Source: Symbiodinium natans (Eukaryota > Sar > Dinophyceae > Suessiales > Symbiodiniaceae). Taken from it: DNA of 64,000 bases. The position numbers and the translations under genes were made by a program. Below, piece by piece: positions 10,883 through 20,774 of the stretch; position 1 is the first letter of the stretch, and each line of letters opens with the position of its first letter. The DNA is taken from the NCBI GenBank assembly GCA_905221605.1, contig CAJNDS010002790.1:941097-1005096 (forward strand), in the 5' to 3' direction. The notes under the pieces were generated by a model. That model worked only from the letters and a program-made list of their open reading frames with translations, did no database searches and was not told the origin of the DNA.

Positions 10883-10992
10883 TACTTGGAGCTTCATGGT
10901 TACCGGTAGGTAGGGTTACAAGTGGGATCGTCATGGTTATACCTTATAACATAATTTACGGGCACTTAGAAGGTTACGAGGCTTCAAGTAGA
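10883..10992. mobile_element. Family B element
   Basis: CTACTTGGAGCTTCATGG ... GAGGCTTCAAGTAG. Its terminal TAG abuts exon candidate 10992. Confidence 0.72.
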
Positions 10993-11107
10993 CCCCCTCA
11001 ACTCCCTACATCCCATGAGATGAAGACAACCAGGTTGTCCTGGAGCATCTTGAAGATTCGCCCGCCTGTTTGTCCGTACTCTCGTTGGGTTGCAAGGGCT
11101 TTCCAGG
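10992..11107 (+). CDS. Candidate exon starting at the edge of a family B element
   Basis: The terminal TAG of a family B element serves as apparent acceptor. Reads PPQLPTSHEMKTTRLSWSIL, then KIRPPVCPYSRWVARAFQ, and ends exactly at GTTTAGGGG. An example of an element edge and a telomere-like unit acting as opposite splice sites. Confidence 0.5.
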
Positions 11108-11208
11108 GTTTAGGGGTTTAGTGCTTAGGGTTATGGGTTATGGGGTAGGGTTTAAGGGTTTGGAGCTGAAGGTGCTCGCGCTGGTTCGAGCTTACTAGAG
11201 TCTCTGCT

Positions 11209-11325
11209 TGGAGGTTCAATTTGAAGTTTTTAGTCTATATACTTATAACCTGCTTAGGGGACTTAGGAGGCTTATAACTACCGTAAACATTGGAATTAGA
11301 AGTACCCATGAACCTCCAAGTAGGG
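11209..11325. mobile_element. Family B element
   Basis: GCTTGGAGGTTCAATTTG ... AGTACCCATGAACCTCCAAG. Confidence 0.75.
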
Positions 11326-11704
11326 TTTTGGGTATAGGTCGTGAGAGCTGACCTGCTCAGAGAACAAGTGCATCGTGCTGTGCTTTGAGGTTGGCTTCCC
11401 TTGTTTTCGCCCTGGGGGGGGGGGGGTCCGACATTTGGGGGTGGGGGTCCACATCTGTTTTTTCTATTTATATGTATATACATATATGTGTGTGTGTGTC
11501 TTTTTTGTAGGAGGGGGGGGGCAGAGCCTTATCCTAAACTCAAACCCTAAACCCTTAACCTAAACCCTACAGGAGCCATGGGTTTCGAAAACCGGGGGGG
11601 GGGGGGGGGGGTAAGGGTACAAGGTTTAGGGTTTGGGGGTAGATAAGTCTTGCATGATTTGTGCAGAGCCCATTCACCAGCGACACTCCTCTATGAGCTT
11701 CGAG

Positions 11705-12073
11705 TCACCATAAGCTTGCATTCATTCGGGGCGAAGAACTGGCCAGAGAAGCTGCAATGGCCATGTGAAGATCGGGGCCTAAACCCCAAAGCCAGACGTT
11801 CGCCTCGAGGAGTTGCATCCGACCCGTATTAGCAAACGAAAGCAACACGGTGTTTTTTGGGCTTGCTGGTTCGGGAGAGGACTGTACCACCACCCCCCAA
11901 CAAAAGCCACCAGACAAGCATGTGCCAGGTGAAGTTGGCTGCCTCGGGCTACACCCGTTTGGGAACTCCTTTGCTAGAGGCTCATCGTTGTTGATCGTGG
12001 AGACGCTCGTTTGGTTCATTGAAGCCATGGTTCCTAAAGCCTGCAAACCATAAACCCGAAACCCAGAAATCAA
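11705..12073 (-). CDS. Possible minus-strand ORF, about 107 aa
   Basis: Frame with internal ATG reads MASMNQTSVSTINNDEPLAK onward. A plus-strand frame (11850-12053) also reads plausibly. Neither is recognised. Confidence 0.25.
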   Translation of the reverse strand: MISGFRVYGLQALGTMASMNQTSVSTINNDEPLAKEFPNGCSPRQPTSPGTCLSGGFCWGVVVQSSPEPASPKNTVLLSFANTGRMQLLEANVWLWGLGPDLHMAIAASLASSSPRMNASLW

Positions 12074-12082
12074 AATTGCTGG

Positions 12083-12208
12083 ATGTCAGTGGTGTGTCTG
12101 CGGGATGAAGTCTCTGCCGACAAAAGATCCGATGAAGCTGTGGTGTTTGCCTTGCCAATATTTGGTATTGTGGAACTTCAAACCATGAAGACTGCCCTAA
12201 AGCCTTAA
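12083..12208 (+). CDS. Small ORF or exon, 41 aa
   Basis: ATG to TAA. Reads MSVVCLRDEVSADKRSDEAV and then VFALPIFGIVELQTMKTALK. Composition and hydrophobic pattern look like an alpha/beta domain fragment. The ATG may be internal because a CAG acceptor overlaps it (TGTCAG). Confidence 0.5.
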   Translation: MSVVCLRDEVSADKRSDEAVVFALPIFGIVELQTMKTALKP

Positions 12209-12752
12209 ACGCCGAGATCACGAAACGAGACACCCTGAAAGCCGCATTCGCAAAGAGACCTTTCTACTTAGAGGGAAGCAGGAGCCACAGAGTTTACAGA
12301 TGTTTACAGGGATCGAGGTTCATGGTTTATACCAGTAGTATAAAAGTAGGGGATCCCCATGCCCTGCATTCCTGGGAGGTGTTGCGCGGCAGTGTGGGCA
12401 ATTACCGCACTCGCGTGCTCCGGGTGCCTGACCTGAACCCTAAGCCCTGAACCCTCAACCAAAAAACACCCTAAACAGCCTAAACCCTAAACGTTAAACC
12501 TTCAATCCTAAGCCCTCAACCCCAAACCCTGAATCCAAAGCTCCCAAACAAACAGCCTGACATCTCAGCGCGATACTTGGAGGGTCTAGGGTCCAGGGTC
12601 ACAGTTCTTGCTGTTGACCGCTGCAAGGTTTCTTGTGCTTGGAATCAACTCGAGGGGCTTAGGATCTTAGGAATTCTGGGGCTTGCGCAGGGGTCTGTGG
12701 TTTGAGGTTTAGGGTTGTTAAGCTCTAATGGGCTGGCCTAAGACGTGCTGAT

Positions 12753-12825
12753 ATGTCTGAGCGAAGAGCTCAGGAAACACCGTGTCTGAGTCAGAGTCTC
12801 TGCGAACAGAAAGCGTGGGGAGCTC
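12753..12825 (+). CDS. Candidate exon before a family E element
   Basis: ATG-initiated frame reads MSERRAQETPCLSQSLCEQK and then AWGAPK, ending where a family E element begins. Confidence 0.3.
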
Positions 12826-12834
12826 CGAAATTAG

Positions 12835-12930
12835 GGATACCTTGTTGGGGTCCTTACTTTCAGGGGGTCCTACTATTTGGGCATCGGGGATCTATATTGG
12901 GGGTCCCCTATTTGCGCAAACCCCCACTTC
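12835..12930. mobile_element. Family E element
   Basis: GGGATACCTTGTTGGGGTCC ... GTCCCCTATTTGCGCAAACC. Other copies near 23676, 24045, 31655, 36914 and 52400. Confidence 0.7.
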
Positions 12931-13082
12931 CTGGCTCCCACTTCCTAGCTACTTGTGCCGGCACACTCGGCGAATGCATCGCGAGGACTCCCAAGTTGAC
13001 TGGGTAACCTCGTTGGGATGTCAGTCATTGTGTTTTCTGGTTGGGCTTAGGAGGTTCACCTGTAGGATTGTTTTTTGTTCAG

Positions 13083-13217
13083 ATGGCTTCAGCGGCCAAG
13101 CGAGTTTACTTCCCAGGCGAACGAGACGGAGTGCCTGAAGATGCTTTTCAGGCGGATGACGATCGGAGGCAGAGGGTGGCCTTCAAGCGCACTCCAACAC
13201 TCAAAATCAACTCTTGG
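13083..13217 (+). CDS. Candidate first or internal exon, 45 codons
   Basis: Preceded by TTTTTTGTTCAG and an ATG. Reads MASAAKRVYFPGERDGVPED, then AFQADDDRRQRVAFKRTPTL, and ends at a good donor TGG|GTGAGC in phase 0. The next exon candidate, 13650, opens in the same phase. Charged, basic; no family recognised. Confidence 0.58.
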
Positions 13218-13649
13218 GTGAGCCAATTCCGAGAAAGGCAAAGCTAGGGCTTTGGAGTTTTGGGGTTTCTAGGGCAAAATTTCAATTGAACCAAAGTGCT
13301 GGAGAGTGAGCAGAGTTTGAACCGTCGTCTCAAACCATTTCTTGACGTAGTGGGTAGTCATACTCTTGTCTCAAAACCTGAATAGTTTTGAATGCACCAG
13401 AGTACAAACCCCAAGCAGGCACGAAACACGAATACCGAACCATTTCTGGAAGTGGCTGTTTATGAGATTTGGGGGGGGGGGGGGGGGCAAAGGTCCTAAA
13501 ATTCAGCCACGAAGTCAACTAGCTCTCCACCGTGACAGACATTGGCTTCGAATCTCGAAGCCCCGAAGCGGGGCTTTGAGTTTCAGGGGTCTGACGTTTA
13601 GGGCCCCAAACTTCGAGCTCCAGACCCGCCTCTGCCAGGCTTGGTACAG

Positions 13650-13901
13650 GTGATCTTGAACAAGGCGCCAGAGGGGGCGTCTGCGGAGAGGCTGGAGCAG
13701 GAGACCGACCCTAAACGCGATAATTGCCTGCCGAATCATAATGCTGGCCCAAGTGCCGTAAAGCTCATGAACCCTTTAGCAGTCGCATCCTGCATCACCG
13801 GGTGTCGGGCGCGAGACTCTGAAACAGGTTGGACGCGGGGCTTTGGCCATGCCGCATTTTGTTGGGCATGTTCACAGGCAACGTCAGCCCCAAACCCTTA
13901 G
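13650..13901 (+). CDS. Candidate terminal exon following 13083-13217
   Basis: Opens after GGTACAG in phase 0 and stays open for 83 codons to TAG. Starts VILNKAPEGASAERLEQETD; later has a Cys-containing stretch (ASCITGCRARDSETGW and AAFCWACSQ). Together with 13083-13217 it gives a protein of about 128 residues. Four spaced cysteines might bind metal, but this is a guess. Confidence 0.5.
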   Translation: MILNKAPEGASAERLEQETDPKRDNCLPNHNAGPSAVKLMNPLAVASCITGCRARDSETGWTRGFGHAAFCWACSQATSAPNP

Positions 13902-14094
13902 GTTGTTTACCAACGAACTCCCTTTAGCAGTCTAAGGAAGGAAGGAAAGGAAGGAAGGAAGGGCGTGGAGTGCTTAGTCCCAAGGGGGCCTCAATACAAA
14001 CTCTATGGAAGGGTTGAGTAGATGCGAACAGCCTGCGCCAGCTTGGTTTAGGGTTTAGGGGCTTCGGGTAGCCTCAAGCCTGTTAATTCTTGAG

Positions 14095-14172
14095 CCAGTA
14101 GAAGAGACCTTCCAGCAGCTCGGCTCTCCGCAGGAGCTGTTGCACCTCCGAATGCGTGTGACGTATGGATAG
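14095..14172 (+). CDS. Candidate terminal exon, 25 codons
   Basis: Reads PVEETFQQLGSPQELLHLRM and then RVTYG before TAG. Possible acceptor is TTCTTGAG. Amphipathic helix. Confidence 0.38.
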   Translation, partial: PVEETFQQLGSPQELLHLRMRVTYG

Positions 14173-14504
14173 CCGAGGGAGTGGGAAGCAGGCCGCTGCA
14201 TACTTTCGTCTGGCTGTTGTTAGGGCTGACAACCGAACCCAAAAGAATCCTCAATATCTGCGGTAGCTTCCGTGTTCGACATGCAAGGTTTTAACGAGTA
14301 TAGGGATCAGCATCCCAGCTCGGCTTGCATCTTCTTTTGTTTGTGTCTAATGACATGGAATCACATCATGACACCACAAGCCTGGCAGCCTCGATCAAGA
14401 ACGACCAATGACCAATGATATCAACAAGCAACAGATGGAGTGGAGTGGGGTGGGGTGGAGTGGAGGTGACCAGGACCCGAAAAGGAAGTGGAGGAACCGC
14501 CTGA

Positions 14505-14615
14505 GGGAACCACCTGAAGAATCCAGCTGCGGGAAACCAGCTGAGGGAACCAGCTGAGCAAACCAGAAACTTGTTGAGAAAACCCTGAGGAAACCAGCTG
14601 AGGGAACTAGCTGCG
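14505..14615. repeat. Minisatellite, about 15 bp unit
   Basis: Imperfect tandem copies of GGAACCAGCTGAG. A GGAGT/GGGGT pentamer run lies just upstream at 14430-14466. Confidence 0.75.
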
Positions 14616-14869
14616 GAACAGCGAGGGGCCGGCACTGTCGCCCTACAAGTGCGCACTTGGGGGGGGGTGGGGAGAGTGGTGCTCGTCGAGCGCAGAGCTC
14701 TTAGTGCCACCCCAGGGGTCCACACTCTTCCCAGATCAGCCCCCATCAAAAACGCACACCAGGTCCGGGGACAGTCATGACTGTGGCATAATCTGTTCCG
14801 CACATCTTCGTGTTGTGCTTTTGGTTTTTTATCTGCCCTCCCGCCCGCCCGCCCGCCCCCACCGCACAT

Positions 14870-15155
14870 AGACACAACACACACACACACACACACAGAC
14901 ACACACATAACACACACACGCGCACACACACCCACCCACGCACGCACGCACGCACGCACGCACAGACAGACACACACACACACACACACACCGAGACACC
15001 GAGACACGCGCACACACACACACACACACACACCCACCCACGCACGCACGCACGCACGCGCGCACGCGCGCACGCGCACGCACGACCGCACGCACGCACG
15101 CACGCACGCACGCATGCGCGCCCGCAGACGCAGACGCAGACGCACATGCAGACGC

Positions 15156-15213
<58 letters not shown>

Positions 15214-15275
15214 ACAGACACACACACACACACACACACACACCCACCCACGCACGCACGCACGTACGCACGCAA

Positions 15276-15307
<32 letters not shown>

Positions 15308-15577
15308 CAACATGCACACACACGCAGCCCACTCACGCGCACGGCACACACAAACACAACACACACAACACACCCACACCACACACACACAAACACCGAG
15401 ACACCGAACCACCGCGCACAACACACACACACACACACACACCCACCACACGCACGCACGCACATGCACACGCCCACGCACTCGCCACTCGCACATGCAC
15501 ACACGCACACGCACACGCAGCACCGCACACGCACACCGCACACACGCACACGCACACGCCACACCCACACACCCACC

Positions 15578-15620
<43 letters not shown>

Positions 15621-16015
15621 ATCACACACACACACACCCACACACACACCCACGCACGCACGGCACGCACGCACGCCGCACGCACGCACGCATCGCACGC
15701 CGCAACGCAACACGCCACCCACCCACGCACACACACACACACACCAACACACACACACACACACCCCCACACACCCACCCCCACACCCACACCACACAAC
15801 ACACACACACCCACAACCCACACACACACACCCACACCCACACCCACCCACCACACACCCCACCCACCCAACCCAACAACCCACACCCACACCCACCCCC
15901 ACACCCACCACCCACACCCACACCCACACACACCCACCCACCCACCCACCCACCCACCCACCCACGCACGCACGCACGCACGCACGCGCGCGCGCGCGCG
16001 CGCGCGCGCAACACG
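14870..16015. repeat. Large CA / CGCA / CCCA / GACGCA microsatellite
   Basis: About 1.1 kb of alternating purine-pyrimidine repeats: (CA)n, (CGCA)n, (GACGCA)n, (CCCA)n and a final (GC)n. The long His/Thr or Val/Cys frames it generates on both strands are repeat artefacts. Such DNA can adopt Z-form. Confidence 0.97.
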
Positions 16016-16078
16016 CCATACACGCACAACACACAACCCTAAGCCCTGAGTGCAAGGCCAAAAAGGCCATCTTTACAG

Positions 16079-16113
16079 CCCTCGGCTCAGCTTTCCTGCG
16101 GGAATAAGGCTTG
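16079..16113 (+). CDS. Candidate small exon
   Basis: Opens after CTTTACAG, reads PSAQLSCGNKA and ends at TTG|GTGAGG. Confidence 0.35.
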
Positions 16114-16184
16114 GTGAGGAGAATCGGGCCTGATGTTTTTGTTGTCCTTTCTCCCTCCGTTCTGGAGGTTAGCTAAGTTGGATG

Positions 16185-16430
16185 CTACTCGTATCTAATT
16201 GCTTTGCTTCTACCAAGCAAAACTGTTTTTTTCATAGGCATCACCACGGCGTCATCTCTCCCACATCGACCCAAGAAGCGTCTCCATAATCCGGACTGGC
16301 TTGCATTGTCTTGCTTTTTGTAGAGCCTGCCTATGTCTGACAAGGTTTGCCAGCCGACCACTTCGGTGAGGGATCGCAGAATGGCAGGTGTTGGCAGGTG
16401 TTGGCAGGCCACCGAACCTGACACCGGCAC
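16185..16430 (-). CDS. Candidate minus-strand coding island, ~80 codons
   Basis: Reads TEVVGWQTLSDIGRLYKKQD and then a basic tail (RRFLGRCGRDDAVVMPMKK). No ATG at the start, so it would be an exon. The plus-strand frames are weaker. Not recognised. Confidence 0.35.
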   Translation of the reverse strand: MPVSGSVACQHLPTPAILRSLTEVVGWQTLSDIGRLYKKQDNASQSGLWRRFLGRCGRDDAVVMPMKKTVLLGRSKAIRYE

Positions 16431-16474
16431 AAGTGGGGCTGCTACAGCGTCAAGTCTGTGAAGAATCGTTCCAG

Positions 16475-16535
16475 TGTTCTGCGCACCCCTCCGCCTGATC
16501 TTATCAAGGACTCTTGGGCTGCTCCAAGGGCCTAG
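16475..16535 (+). CDS. Exon candidate 1 of a two-exon chain
   Basis: Opens after CGTTCCAG, reads FCAPLRLILSRTLGLLQGP and ends AG|GCAAAT, a GC donor. It leaves two bases of a codon, which the first base of 16674 completes (Ser). Confidence 0.5.
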
Positions 16536-16673
16536 GCAAATATGTCTGAGTGTTCAGCGTAATGTAGGGGTAGGAATAATTGTTAATAGTATTCCCTTAT
16601 GGTCCCTTTGTAGCTATTTATACTATAATAACCCCCCCAAACCCTATTCTAATGATTCAGGCCCCTATATCAG
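16536..16673 (+). mobile_element. Family K element filling an intron-like gap
   Basis: The 138 nt gap between two phase-matched exon candidates is largely a family K sequence (core 16567-16640, AGTATTCCCTTATGG...TACTATAATAACCCCCCC). A second copy is at 55460-55540. Confidence 0.55.
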
Positions 16674-16845
16674 CGTTGTCTTGAAGACACCCTCTACAAT
16701 CGTTTTGGAAAGGTTTGCTCTTGCTCTGCAAGACGAAACTAACTCACAAACAAGACAATCTACAGATCGTGTTGTGCAACCGTGGATCCTTGCAGTGCAA
16801 CAAGAAAGGTTCAGTTGGACAATTAAGGGGCAACCATGTAGCTAA
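16674..16845 (+). CDS. Exon candidate 2 (terminal) of the chain
   Basis: Opens after CCTATATCAG and runs 56 codons to TAA. Reads VVLKTPSTIVLERFALALQD, then ETNSQTRQSTDRVVQPWILA. Clearly protein-like and AT-richer than its neighbours. Not recognised. Confidence 0.62.
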
Positions 16846-17221
16846 ACTGGCCCTAAACCCTAATCCATGAACATTGTACATCGTTCACTTAGAACCTGCA
16901 ATTTCGATTCGATTCGGCTTACAAATAACTTAGATGTTGTTGGGGGGCACGGTGGTCCAGGGTTTTTAGGGTGTAGGGTTTAGGGCTACAAGTAGATTGT
17001 TTTTGGCGGGGGCTTGAAGAAAGGCCGACGAAGCCATGAAAACACTTGCGTTGTCAACAACAAGGCCCGCTCAAAACCCCGGACACAAACCCCCTACCAT
17101 TTCTGCAACCAACCCCAACACCTGAACCCTAAACGAAGTGGTTCCCTAAACCCCAAACTTGATTTAAACCTTATCACCCTAATTAAACGAATTGGTTCCA
17201 CACTAGTCAAGCGAACTAGGT

Positions 17222-17494
17222 ATGCCACGTATTTTGCTTTGCAGAGGGATCTCCTGCTTTTTAGGACATTTTGTGGGCAGACTGGGGAGGCGGTGCGCAA
17301 GTCAAGCTCGAAGAAAGGAATTTAAAATTGAAAGAGACGCAATATTTTTGTCTCCAGTATCTCTCGCGGTACCACGTGGTCGCATGGCCCATGTTCATGC
17401 AAGATCCTGCAAGGTCCGCATGCTGAACCTGCGCACTTGTCCTGCCCAGCATCCCACGATCACTCTTGTCAAAACTGATCCTCTACGCTGCTAG
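17222..17494 (+). CDS. Coding-like island, frame ambiguous
   Basis: Three frames read plausibly: from TTTGCAG, RDLLLFRTFCGQTGEAVRKS to a stop; from GTGGGCAG, VKLEERNLKLKETQYFCLQ; and an ATG frame at 17222 of 90 codons. It probably holds one or two exons. Confidence 0.35.
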   Translation: MPRILLCRGISCFLGHFVGRLGRRCASQARRKEFKIERDAIFLSPVSLAVPRGRMAHVHARSCKVRMLNLRTCPAQHPTITLVKTDPLRC

Positions 17495-17802
17495 ACTCGA
17501 CATGACGTCATTACAGGTTTAGCACAGGACTGAGTGCGCACAAGGTCTGGGCATAAGGAATATTGGACAACCCATCGTCTGGGGGCTGAGAAGAGGAGAA
17601 GAGGAGTAGTGGAAGCCTATAAGTTGCACTGTGATGGGTGGCCCAGTGCCCTCTCCTATGATTCAATTTGAGGGTGCAGCGGCCGCCCCACCAAATCCTG
17701 AACCCAAAACCGTAGACCCTAAACCCTAAACCCCTGCAAACCCGAAGCAGGACCCATCCAGAAAAGGGTTGGCTGTGCACAAGCGCGCAATGTTGTGTAC
17801 AG

Positions 17803-17850
17803 AGAAGCTGGAAAGCCAAGGGTCGCATTCTGGGATTAGGGATGAGGAGG
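17803..17850 (+). CDS. Candidate exon, 16 codons, phase 0-0
   Basis: Opens after GTGTACAG, reads RSWKAKGRILGLGMRR and ends precisely at GTTTAGGGTTTT. Confidence 0.37.
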
Positions 17851-17922
17851 GTTTAGGGTTTTAGGGGTTAGGGGTTTACGGTTTAGGGTTTAGGGTTTAG
17901 GGTGTAGGCTTTAGGGTAAAAC

Positions 17923-17989
17923 TCATCGACGTGCTTTTGGAACATGTCATTGTCGTCACCGGCGCAGGCCGGCTCTGCTTCTTGATTTC
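17923..17989 (-). CDS. Candidate minus-strand exon
   Basis: On the minus strand opens after CTTTGCAG, reads NQEAEPACAGDDNDMFQKHV and then D, and ends at GTTTTACC. Acidic. Confidence 0.35.
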
Positions 17990-18183
17990 CTGCAAAGTAG
18001 CCCAAAGGAGGATTCCTGGGGCCTTCAGGGACCCCAAAGTTTAAGGTTTAGGGTTTGTGTGGTCTCCTTTCTTGAGGTCTGACAGTCGGATCTTGGACCG
18101 ACAGCCTCGAAGACCATGAAGCCTTCCATATGTGTTCAAACCCAGCCACTTCAACCCCATGAGCCGTCCCTTGTCCCAACCCC

Positions 18184-18333
18184 AAATCCTAAACCCTAAA
18201 CCCTAAACCCTAAACCCTAAACCCTAAACCCTAAACCCTAAACCCTAAAGCCTAAACCCTAAACCCTAAACCCTAAACCCTAAACCCTAAACCCTAAACC
18301 CTAAACCCTAAACCCTAAACCCTAAACCCTAAA
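18184..18333. repeat. C-strand telomere-like array, ~21 units
   Basis: CCCTAAA repeated about 21 times with one variant (CCCTAAAG). Interstitial: unique sequence lies on both sides. Confidence 0.97.
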
Positions 18334-18581
18334 CCGATTCCGATCTCCTTTGAATCAGGCTTGGTGTGAAAGGGCGAGCCCTACGTTTCCCCCTCTCAAA
18401 GTGTAAAAAAGCAGAAGGCTTAGGCTTTTGCCGTTGCGGTGCTTACGTGAGGCAATGAAGAAGACACTGCTATGTGCTCTAGCGGCCCTTGAGGCACTTT
18501 TCATACCGTTGCCCCCAATCCAACAGTTGCTTTGTTAGCATTGCTCACTTTGATCTTTCACAGAGTGCGGTCGTGGCTTTC

Positions 18582-18824
18582 ATGGAGAAGGAACATCACT
18601 TGGCCACTTGGGCGGGTCTTCCATGTGACATGCGAAGAAGAAACCTGTCACTTGGCCAGGTGTTTTGTCCATCAAGGGCAGAAGGTCTGCAACTCACAGA
18701 ATGGACTGAGTGCAGATATATGGCTTCTTTAACCTCCGAACAGCGTGCTGGGACAGGAGTCTTGAAACCACAATACCCAGCTTGCTTCAAGAGGCGTTCA
18801 AACCCCACAAGCAATGCCTCTTAG
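18582..18824 (+). CDS. Coding-like island, 80 codons from ATG
   Basis: Reads MEKEHHLATWAGLPCDMRRR and on through LTEWTECRYMASLTSEQRAG to TAG. Open upstream too (a CAG at 18561-18563 could be the acceptor). Not recognised. Confidence 0.4.
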   Translation: MEKEHHLATWAGLPCDMRRRNLSLGQVFCPSRAEGLQLTEWTECRYMASLTSEQRAGTGVLKPQYPACFKRRSNPTSNAS

Positions 18825-18862
18825 AGTGTGGGGTTTAATTAGGGTTTAGGGATTCTGGTCAG

Positions 18863-18981
18863 AAGCAATAAAGACGTTGCAAACGCCCTTTGTCGTTGCT
18901 CGCGTCATGGTCAGCGGCGAGCCTTTCCGTGTCAGGAGAAGCATTGGCACGGAGTTTTCTCGGTGCGCACTGAAGCGATAG
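18863..18981 (+). CDS. Candidate terminal exon, 39 codons
   Basis: Opens after a telomere-like run ending in CTGGTCAG. Reads AIKTLQTPFVVARVMVSGEP and then FRVRRSIGTEFSRCALKR before TAG. An ATG-initiated minus-strand frame (18846-19157, 103 codons) is a strong competitor. Confidence 0.38.
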
Positions 18982-19217
18982 CTAATGAGAGCACGTATGG
19001 AGAGCTCTGTGTAGCCATCTCCTGATACTGCGCCCTTTGGTTGCAACAATCCGGCCTCACCGAATTGTGGCCACATCAGGAAATTGTAATGGCCTGGATA
19101 TCGATGTGCTTCAAGGGCCAACTCCACTCTCGGGCCGAACGAAAGGAAGAGCCTCAATCAAGGGGGCCTAGTAAGTTAGAGCTTGTACTCGGGTATGTTT
19201 GGAAGGGGATACCATAA

Positions 19218-19460
19218 TTAGGTGAGATTGAGGACTTTGGACATGGGGGTCTCCCGTCAGAACTGGTACGAAGCACACTGCAATACATACCTGTGAGAGA
19301 GCTTCATGTGGGGCAGCGTCTTGACCAGACAGCTGAGCAATCTGGACCCAGCGAGTTGAGATTTCTGGTGGTTTCTCTCCCACCACTCGTACACCTTCTA
19401 TTGCCGTTCATGTCCTTGCCCCTTGTATACACTCTGGGTCGGTTCAGGCTGCTGTGCTAG
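19218..19460 (+). CDS. Coding-like island, 80 codons, no ATG
   Basis: Opens just after TAATTAG. Reads GLPSELVRSTLQYIPVRELH and ends in a hydrophobic stretch (LRFLVVSLPPLVHLLLPFMS) before TAG. The last ~30 residues could be a membrane segment. Confidence 0.4.
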   Translation, partial: LGEIEDFGHGGLPSELVRSTLQYIPVRELHVGQRLDQTAEQSGPSELRFLVVSLPPLVHLLLPFMSLPLVYTLGRFRLLC

Positions 19461-19499
19461 CTGCCTCTGAGTAACAGAGACCCACCAGCTCACATCACC

Positions 19500-20050
19500 A
19501 CCATCACATGTACATACTGCAGACGACTTCTTTTCTGTCCAAGCTCATGATAAAAGTTAGGGCACTTAGAAGCTGAATTATAACTTCGATCAAAATATTG
19601 ATAACCATTACTAAGCAAACCACGACTCTATTGAATGGGATATTCATGAAGTCTAGAACCTAGAAATTGTGACATTAAGCAAACTTAGAAGATTGTTAGA
19701 TGATCGTGGCCCCTTATACTATTGAGCTTCTTAAATGATGCTATTCAATTTTGGATGATCTCATGATCTCTAAGATCTCGAATTATATCTCGTCACAAAG
19801 AAATTGAAATATATTTATATCTTTTGATTTCGATTCTTTAAGATATTGAAACATATCTCTATATCGTGGTTTTGGTTCTTTAAGAAATTGAAATAAATTT
19901 ATATCTTTTGATTTCGATTCTTTAAGATGTTGAAATATATCTCTGCTTCATGAATTTGCTTGATTTTCTAAGATTCGAACTATTGGTTATCTAATGATTT
20001 TGGTTTTCTTAATTCATGATTTGGATATATTTTAATCGATATGAGTATAT
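19500..20050. repeat. AT-rich region with ~84 bp tandem repeat
   Basis: Sharp AT-rich block without a gene. A unit around TTTGATTTCGATTCTTTAAG is repeated at 19806 and 19890, with half-unit copies between them. Confidence 0.8.
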
Positions 20051-20158
20051 TTGGAAGACGGTGACGTTTTTGAAATAAGTGGAGGGCGGCCAACCAGCAA
20101 CGGCCAGGGGGGTAGTATAAAAGACCAATTTAAATCCGCATATTTTCGTGTTTATGCA

Positions 20159-20743
20159 CTAGCCCCCTCCAGCCAAGCCCCCCTCCTCCAGCTCTCTAGC
20201 CCCTTCAACCAAGCCCCTCCAGCCAACACCCCACCCCCTCCCAGCCCCCCTCCAGCCAACCGCCCGCCCCCTCTCCAGCCAACCCCCACCCCTCTCCACC
20301 CTTGCCCCTCCCACCAACACCCTCAAACCGCCCTCTCCAGCCAACCCCCTAGCCAAGCCCGTCAACCACCCAGCACCCCTCCAGCCCCTCCCTGGGCACC
20401 CCCCCAACCCCTCCAAACAAACCGCCCTTCCACCCCCCTCCCATCTCACCCCCTCTCCAGCCAACCCCCCTCCAGCCAACCCACCCTCACCCTTCCTCTC
20501 CCCAGCCAACCCCCCCTCCAGCACCCCCCCCCCACCCCCCCCCTCCAGCCAACCCCCCCCCCTCCACCAACCCCCCCTCCAGCACCCCCACCCTTCCTCT
20601 CCCCAGCCAACACCCCTCCAGCACCCCTCCAGCCAACAACCGCCAACCCCCCTCCAGCCAAACCCCACCCCCTCCAAACCCACCCCCCTCCCCCCTCCAG
20701 CACCCCTCCAGCCAACACCCCCCCCTCCAGCCAACCCTCCGTG
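20159..20743. repeat. C-rich minisatellite arm (CCCCTCCAGCCAAC)
   Basis: Variable tandem copies of a ~14-18 bp unit. It is the reverse complement of the arm at 20775-21560. The Pro-rich frame through it (20051-20773) is a repeat by-product. Confidence 0.93.
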
Positions 20744-20774
20744 GAGGGGGTGGCTGAAAGGGTGTTTCTCTGAG

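Noticed and set aside
14366-16070. Very long His/Thr, Val/Cys and Arg frames on both strands
   Set aside because: They arise from CA/CGCA/GACGCA microsatellite in every frame; no non-repeat protein sequence.
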